NCBI GenBank assembly: GCA_002437435.1
Contig: DJPV01000015.1
Location: 1 to 13,794, forward strand
Source of the DNA: Lachnospiraceae bacterium UBA6403
GTDB lineage: Bacteria; Bacillota; Clostridia; Lachnospirales; Lachnospiraceae
Length of the DNA stretch: 13,794 bases
Reading direction: 5' to 3'
A program made the translations under genes and the position numbers. The first letter of the stretch is position 1, and each line of letters begins with the position of its first letter. Positions 13,076 through 13,794 of this stretch are shown piece after piece. The notes beneath the pieces are model-generated. The model was not told the origin of the DNA. It saw nothing but the letters and a program-made list of their open reading frames with translations, and did no database searches.

Positions 13076-13794
13076 CTATCTTCTTTCATCCGTTTTGTTT
13101 CGCAACTCGTTTTTCCTGTTACATTTGTCCATACATAAACAAAGCATAAAACATATAAATCCTGACATTGTTATAATAATTCCCGGTATAAACATAGGAT
13201 ATACGAAAGTAATTTCCGTATGTTTCTCATGAACAACTAAAAGATTCATCTGCTCGGAAATCTGCTGATCGGATGTAAATATATCCTGTGCTGCGATCGT
13301 TGTATTTAGTCCTGTCTCCTGATCAAAATCCGCGTCAACATCAATCGACAGTCCATCTTCTTTATAAGATATTGTGATTGGAACAAGTTCTCTGTCCGGG
13401 AGCTGTTCATTTGAAATTCCAAGCACATCATTTAAGATATCAACCAATGCAGCATCCTTCCGATTGACAGCTTCATACATCAGATTCAGTCCTAGGAAAT
13501 ATACATTTGGCAGATCATTCTTTGTCCCTAAAAACGTCAGCTTCTGATCGCCCATCTGAAAAGTTCCGATATCCGTATCCGTTCCGGTTATATAAGCTGT
13601 ACTGAAATCACTATCCTCCACTGCAAAGTCTTCACTTCTGATTTCCATATTCTGATAAGAAAGTACCGGATAACGCTCATCAAAATGAATCTGCTGCGCA
13701 AATACGCCAAGGAAAATTTTCTGCTTGTTGTTTTTATTCGTCGGAACATGGGTACTGTCGATCACAACTCTTGTGCCTGCTGCCGCCACATCCG
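13076..13794 (-). CDS. C-terminal part of an unrecognised membrane-anchored protein (cut by the right edge)
   Basis: The frame is open to the window edge and the first codons read through without a credible start (the GTG at 13789 has no ribosome binding site), so the gene is partial; about 239 codons are visible. Most of the visible part looks extracytoplasmic and soluble, rich in Asp, Asn, Thr and beta-prone stretches. It is followed by one hydrophobic segment near the end (FVYPMFIPGIIITMSGF and on) and a short basic tail (CNRKNELRNKTDERR). This topology, a large outer domain anchored by a C-terminal helix, suggests a cell-surface or envelope protein. I do not recognise the family, and no enzyme motif is visible. 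TAG stop at 13076. Confidence 0.6.
   Translation of the reverse strand, partial: DVAAAGTRVVIDSTHVPTNKNNKQKIFLGVFAQQIHFDERYPVLSYQNMEIRSEDFAVEDSDFSTAYITGTDTDIGTFQMGDQKLTFLGTKNDLPNVYFLGLNLMYEAVNRKDAALVDILNDVLGISNEQLPDRELVPITISYKEDGLSIDVDADFDQETGLNTTIAAQDIFTSDQQISEQMNLLVVHEKHTEITFVYPMFIPGIIITMSGFICFMLCLCMDKCNRKNELRNKTDERR

Overview
The window looks like a chromosomal segment of a low-to-moderate GC Clostridia, most likely a gut Lachnospiraceae. The reasons are the AGGAGG-type ribosome binding sites, the base composition, a split two-gene transketolase, lipoprotein solute-binding proteins, and a small DUF2974 hydrolase gene. This placement is an inference from style; no marker gene is present.

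Bases 33-9627 hold one nine-gene operon on the minus strand, read right to left. In order of transcription it encodes a fucose/arabinose-isomerase-like protein, transketolase N subunit, transketolase C subunit, a GlpK-like FGGY kinase, an RbsB-type sugar-binding lipoprotein, a DUF2291 lipoprotein, an RbsA-type double ATPase, an RbsC-type permease, and an RbsD-type pyranase/mutarotase. Spacing is tight: 17, -8, 0, 22, 88, 23, 28 and 122 bases. The two longest gaps each carry an mRNA hairpin without a U-run. A GGAG at the left edge suggests a further gene downstream. The implied route is import of an aldose, ring-form adjustment by RbsD, isomerisation to a ketose, phosphorylation, and entry into central metabolism through a dedicated transketolase. 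There is no ribokinase in the window, and the kinase and binding protein both differ from their reference proteins at ligand-contacting positions. The substrate is therefore open: ribose, another pentose, or a branched sugar such as apiose.

Bases 9628-9987 form a 360-base AT-rich divergent control region. It holds a -10 for the operon, a promoter for the regulator, and a cluster of AACTTAATT boxes (four perfect, two with one mismatch), including a perfect palindrome. A LacI-family regulator (9988-10998, plus strand) reads away from the operon and is the likely local controller. Its hinge segment is atypical.

Bases 10999-11335 lie between convergent genes and contain a roughly 210-base nested inverted-repeat element (14-base perfect outer arms, 18-base perfect inner arms, structured centre). 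It looks like a MITE-like repeat that could also terminate transcription in both directions.

Bases 11336-13794 hold a separate minus-strand group: a DUF2974 (Mbeg1-like) alpha/beta hydrolase, a hotdog acyl-CoA thioesterase with its own candidate promoter, and the C-terminal part of an unrecognised protein with one membrane segment, cut by the right edge. No rRNA, tRNA, CRISPR array, transposase or phage gene was seen.
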